From Planctomycetota bacterium (lineage in GTDB: Bacteria; Planctomycetota; UBA8742; UBA2392): a stretch of DNA of 43,801 nt. The stretch covers positions 1 through 43,801 of the forward strand of contig JAGQRE010000015.1 in the NCBI GenBank assembly GCA_020425695.1, in the 5' to 3' direction. A program made the position numbers and the translations under genes. Within the stretch, counting starts at the first letter, position 1; every line of letters begins with the position of its first letter. This document shows positions 41,647 through 43,801 of this stretch, one piece after another. Under the pieces are notes generated by a model. The model was not told the DNA's origin and did not search any database. It saw nothing but the letters and a program-made list of their open reading frames with translations.

Positions 41647-43714
41647 GACGGTTGCCCCCCACCAGTTCATAGTCCTTGTCGAACCCGATTCGGTAGGTCA
41701 GGTTCACTTCGGTTAACGTCGCCGGCTTCACGCCCAGTTTCCAGCGCAACCCGCCGCGAACGTGGGCGTGTCGGTCGTCCTGGCTGTAGCGCTCTGCTTT
41801 AGGGGTGCTGCTCACCAACTCGACGTCGATGTCCTTGTCGTCGCTGACCGGCAGTCGATCCACCAGTTCAAGTTCGATCTCACCCGCAAGCGACGACGAA
41901 ATCTCGAAGCTGACGTCGTGATCCATGGCGATCTTGCCGCCGAACACTCCCTTCGATTCTTCACGTGCCCTGACGTTGCGGGCCACGCGCACGCGTTGCT
42001 CTTCACCAAGCCCAAAGCGAATCACGCCACCGCGATCAACGGCCTCGACTCGGCTGGTGACCAGCAACGCGCCATCCATGAAAACGTCGATCGGGCCGGG
42101 AAGCAGAGGCGCATCCAGCGGGTTCTCGACCTCGACTTCGCGAAACACGCGCTCGTCTTCAAGCGGCACGCATCGAAATGTCATGCGCGACTTTGCCGCC
42201 TTTGACAGCAGACGAACCCGCTGAGGCTGCCCGCCCGAGGTTACTTCAAGCAGCCCGTCCGCATCGAACTGGTGGTCAAACATACCGCGCGAATACAACG
42301 GATCAGACGCCCCGGCCGGAACGGCTAACGAGTCCAATTCGCGCCGATACTCCCACGCCTGAGTGTACGCGTTGGCCGGCTTGTGAATCAGACGCCCACG
42401 CCGGGAATCGCCCGGCGGTGCCACGATCAGTGAATCGAAGTCGAGCCACTGGTCATCGACACCGGTCGGTTCAGGCTCTGGCTCAAACGCCTGTGCCGAG
42501 GCGAGCGCACCGCCGCCCGCGCCAAAGTCGGCGGGTCCACCACTGCGAGACATGCTCATCGGTGCGCCGGCCGGAGCGGCCGGTGCTGCCATCTTCTTGG
42601 CCGCCTTTGCGCCGGATGCGCGATCACGTGACCGGCGCTCTTTTCGCGGCTCCTCTGCAATCTCTTCGTCCATCATCACGGACGACTCGGCGACAGCATA
42701 ATCCGCTGCGCCGGCGATCTCGTCGTCGTAGTCGTCTTCATCGGGTGGTTCAGCGTACGCGATCATGCGCTCGTCGGGCGGCGGTGGTGCGAGATTCGCG
42801 CCGAACGCCTGATCGTGACCCTCAAACAGAGCATCCAAACCCTCCGGCGGCTCACGGAACCCGCTACGCTTGGGCTCCTGGCGACGACCGAGACGCAGCG
42901 ATTGCAACTCGGGGAGTGTCAGGTCGCGTGCCATATCAGCCGTGCACAGTCCGATCTTTGCGTCGGTCCAGTCTTCCTGCGTGTACTGGGCAACGAAAGC
43001 TTCAACGGCGAACTCCGCCTGCTTGCCACCGTTGCTGAGCCGGGCTGAGTACGCAGGCCACCATCGCGCGGTGTCCACACTGTAGCTGATCTCAAGGGCC
43101 CGAAGGTGTTCACTTCCAGGCGCAAGCGTTACACGAACTTCGCGCCTCGGGCCGCCACGCGGCTTCGTGACCGGGCGTCGATTCAGCTCGGCTATCTCGG
43201 TAGCCAACGCCTTGGCCTTATCGGTCAGCGAACGAATCTCGGCGTCCAAGTTGGAAAGCAGTTCATGAATGAGGTCGGATGTTTCGAGCGCGGTACCAAC
43301 CCGTTGGCCAACGCCTTCGACAGGATCGTCTGTATCGGCTTCAGGCGCTGAAAGGTCTGAACTCAGGGAAATGGACTGCAGATAGTTCAGGCGAAACTGC
43401 AAACGCTCAAGACGAAGTTGATAGCGCCGCGCCTCACGCTGTTTGGGACGCAACAGGTCTACGCTGACAGGCGCGGGCTCGTCGGGCTTGACCCATACCA
43501 GCGGGGCCTGCACGCCAGTGATACGTCGCTCGCCTTCAACGTGTGTACGCACGCTGCCTTGTTCGGCCAGCGGAGTTACACCACCGATTACCAGCTCAAC
43601 AGCCTCTGATGCCAAGCCAACTGGCAACTCAACGGTACGCGTCACGACTGCGCCGCGCGCGTAAACAACCACACGGCTGATGCGGCTTTCGCATGCAATG
43701 GCTTCGACTGTCAT
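41639..43714 (-). CDS. DUF4139-type protein, copy 1, with disordered insert
   Basis: 691 residues from ATG 43712-43714, which has GGGGGGA just upstream; a longer start at 43741 is possible. The start (RISRVVVYARGAVVTRTVELPVG) is the DUF4140-type beta region, followed by a coiled-coil stretch (~85-175) and the DUF4139-type domain (SYSVDTARWWPAYSARLSNGG, QYTQEDWTDAKIGLCTADM). Residues ~295-450 form an acidic then Ala/Gly/Pro/Met-rich insert (DEDDYDDEIAG; APAGAPMSMSRSGGPADFGAGGG) that is likely disordered. The domain resumes after that (LDAPLLPGPIDVFMDGALL, ELVDRLPVSDDKDIDVEL). It is paralogous to the downstream gene (same beta-domain ending, DRLPVSD against ERIPVSE). No signal peptide is seen. 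Function unknown; the paired copies suggest a heteromer. Confidence 0.87.
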   Translation of the reverse strand: MTVEAIACESRISRVVVYARGAVVTRTVELPVGLASEAVELVIGGVTPLAEQGSVRTHVEGERRITGVQAPLVWVKPDEPAPVSVDLLRPKQREARRYQLRLERLQFRLNYLQSISLSSDLSAPEADTDDPVEGVGQRVGTALETSDLIHELLSNLDAEIRSLTDKAKALATEIAELNRRPVTKPRGGPRREVRVTLAPGSEHLRALEISYSVDTARWWPAYSARLSNGGKQAEFAVEAFVAQYTQEDWTDAKIGLCTADMARDLTLPELQSLRLGRRQEPKRSGFREPPEGLDALFEGHDQAFGANLAPPPPDERMIAYAEPPDEDDYDDEIAGAADYAVAESSVMMDEEIAEEPRKERRSRDRASGAKAAKKMAAPAAPAGAPMSMSRSGGPADFGAGGGALASAQAFEPEPEPTGVDDQWLDFDSLIVAPPGDSRRGRLIHKPANAYTQAWEYRRELDSLAVPAGASDPLYSRGMFDHQFDADGLLEVTSGGQPQRVRLLSKAAKSRMTFRCVPLEDERVFREVEVENPLDAPLLPGPIDVFMDGALLVTSRVEAVDRGGVIRFGLGEEQRVRVARNVRAREESKGVFGGKIAMDHDVSFEISSSLAGEIELELVDRLPVSDDKDIDVELVSSTPKAERYSQDDRHAHVRGGLRWKLGVKPATLTEVNLTYRIGFDKDYELVGGNRRD

Positions 43715-43801
43715 GGTTCCCCCCGACGGGACGCCAATCATAGAACAAAGCCAACGAGTAGTTTAGAGGGCACAACAGGACAAACTGCCGGGGCCCCCAC
43801 G

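Overview
This window looks like chromosomal DNA from a Gram-negative, oxygen-respiring bacterium of fairly high GC content. The evidence is signal peptides and lipoboxes, an outer-membrane-type beta-barrel, a TonB-like protein, a protein with lipid A synthase N-terminal domains, an ArnT-like glycosyltransferase, a cbb3 oxidase and catalase-peroxidase. The many large secreted proteins of unknown function, the truncated MnmE-like GTPase, the fused CcoO-CcoP and the mostly single-gene layout suggest Planctomycetota or a relative. That placement is an inference and needs a marker-gene tree. I see no phage, transposase, CRISPR array, tRNA or rRNA.

Layout. Positions 1-5330: two paralogous secreted proteins (-), an MnmE-like GTPase followed by PyrR and an ethylbenzene-dehydrogenase-type haem protein (+), and two overlapping paralogous small lipocalin-like proteins (-). 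Positions 5463-12639: purM, a 1005-residue secreted protein with carboxypeptidase-regulatory-like repeats, and a convergent 966-residue secreted protein. Positions 12816-17874: two type I ABC exporter half-transporters whose motifs predict one consensus and one degenerate ATP site, then a convergent GT2 glycosyltransferase. Positions 18124-19907: an outer-membrane-type protein and a TonB-like protein. Positions 19965-23385: a beta-oxidation pair, divergently transcribed, made of a dehydrogenase/hydratase fusion and a thiolase. Positions 23529-24950: an orphan gene. Positions 25010-27695: a perR-katG operon with a 28-bp perfect palindrome over its promoter. Positions 27774-29219: an rhlE-type helicase with a structured leader. 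Positions 29344-36746: a lipid-A-like module of two minus-strand genes and one plus-strand gene, followed by a membrane protein, a metallophosphoesterase and a lipoprotein. Positions 36808-39882: a cbb3 oxidase operon (ccoN, fused ccoO-ccoP, two small membrane proteins). Positions 40090-43714: two overlapping DUF4139-type proteins.

How the parts work together. PerR-KatG is a self-contained peroxide response. The cbb3 operon provides high-affinity oxygen respiration. The dehydrogenase/hydratase and thiolase together catalyse the last three steps of a beta-oxidation cycle. The glycosyltransferases, the LABN protein and possibly the ABC exporter are envelope functions.

Most convergent gene pairs are separated by a clear hairpin terminator. 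Four intergenic hairpins (14786-14854, 22061-22126, 29286-29342, 39901-39946) share an unusual architecture of quasi-repeated short words with complementary arms. No large unknown multi-gene system is obvious. The best novelty candidates are the small CxxC protein of the oxidase operon, the truncated MnmE-like GTPase beside pyrR, the CX3CH haem protein and the hairpin family.
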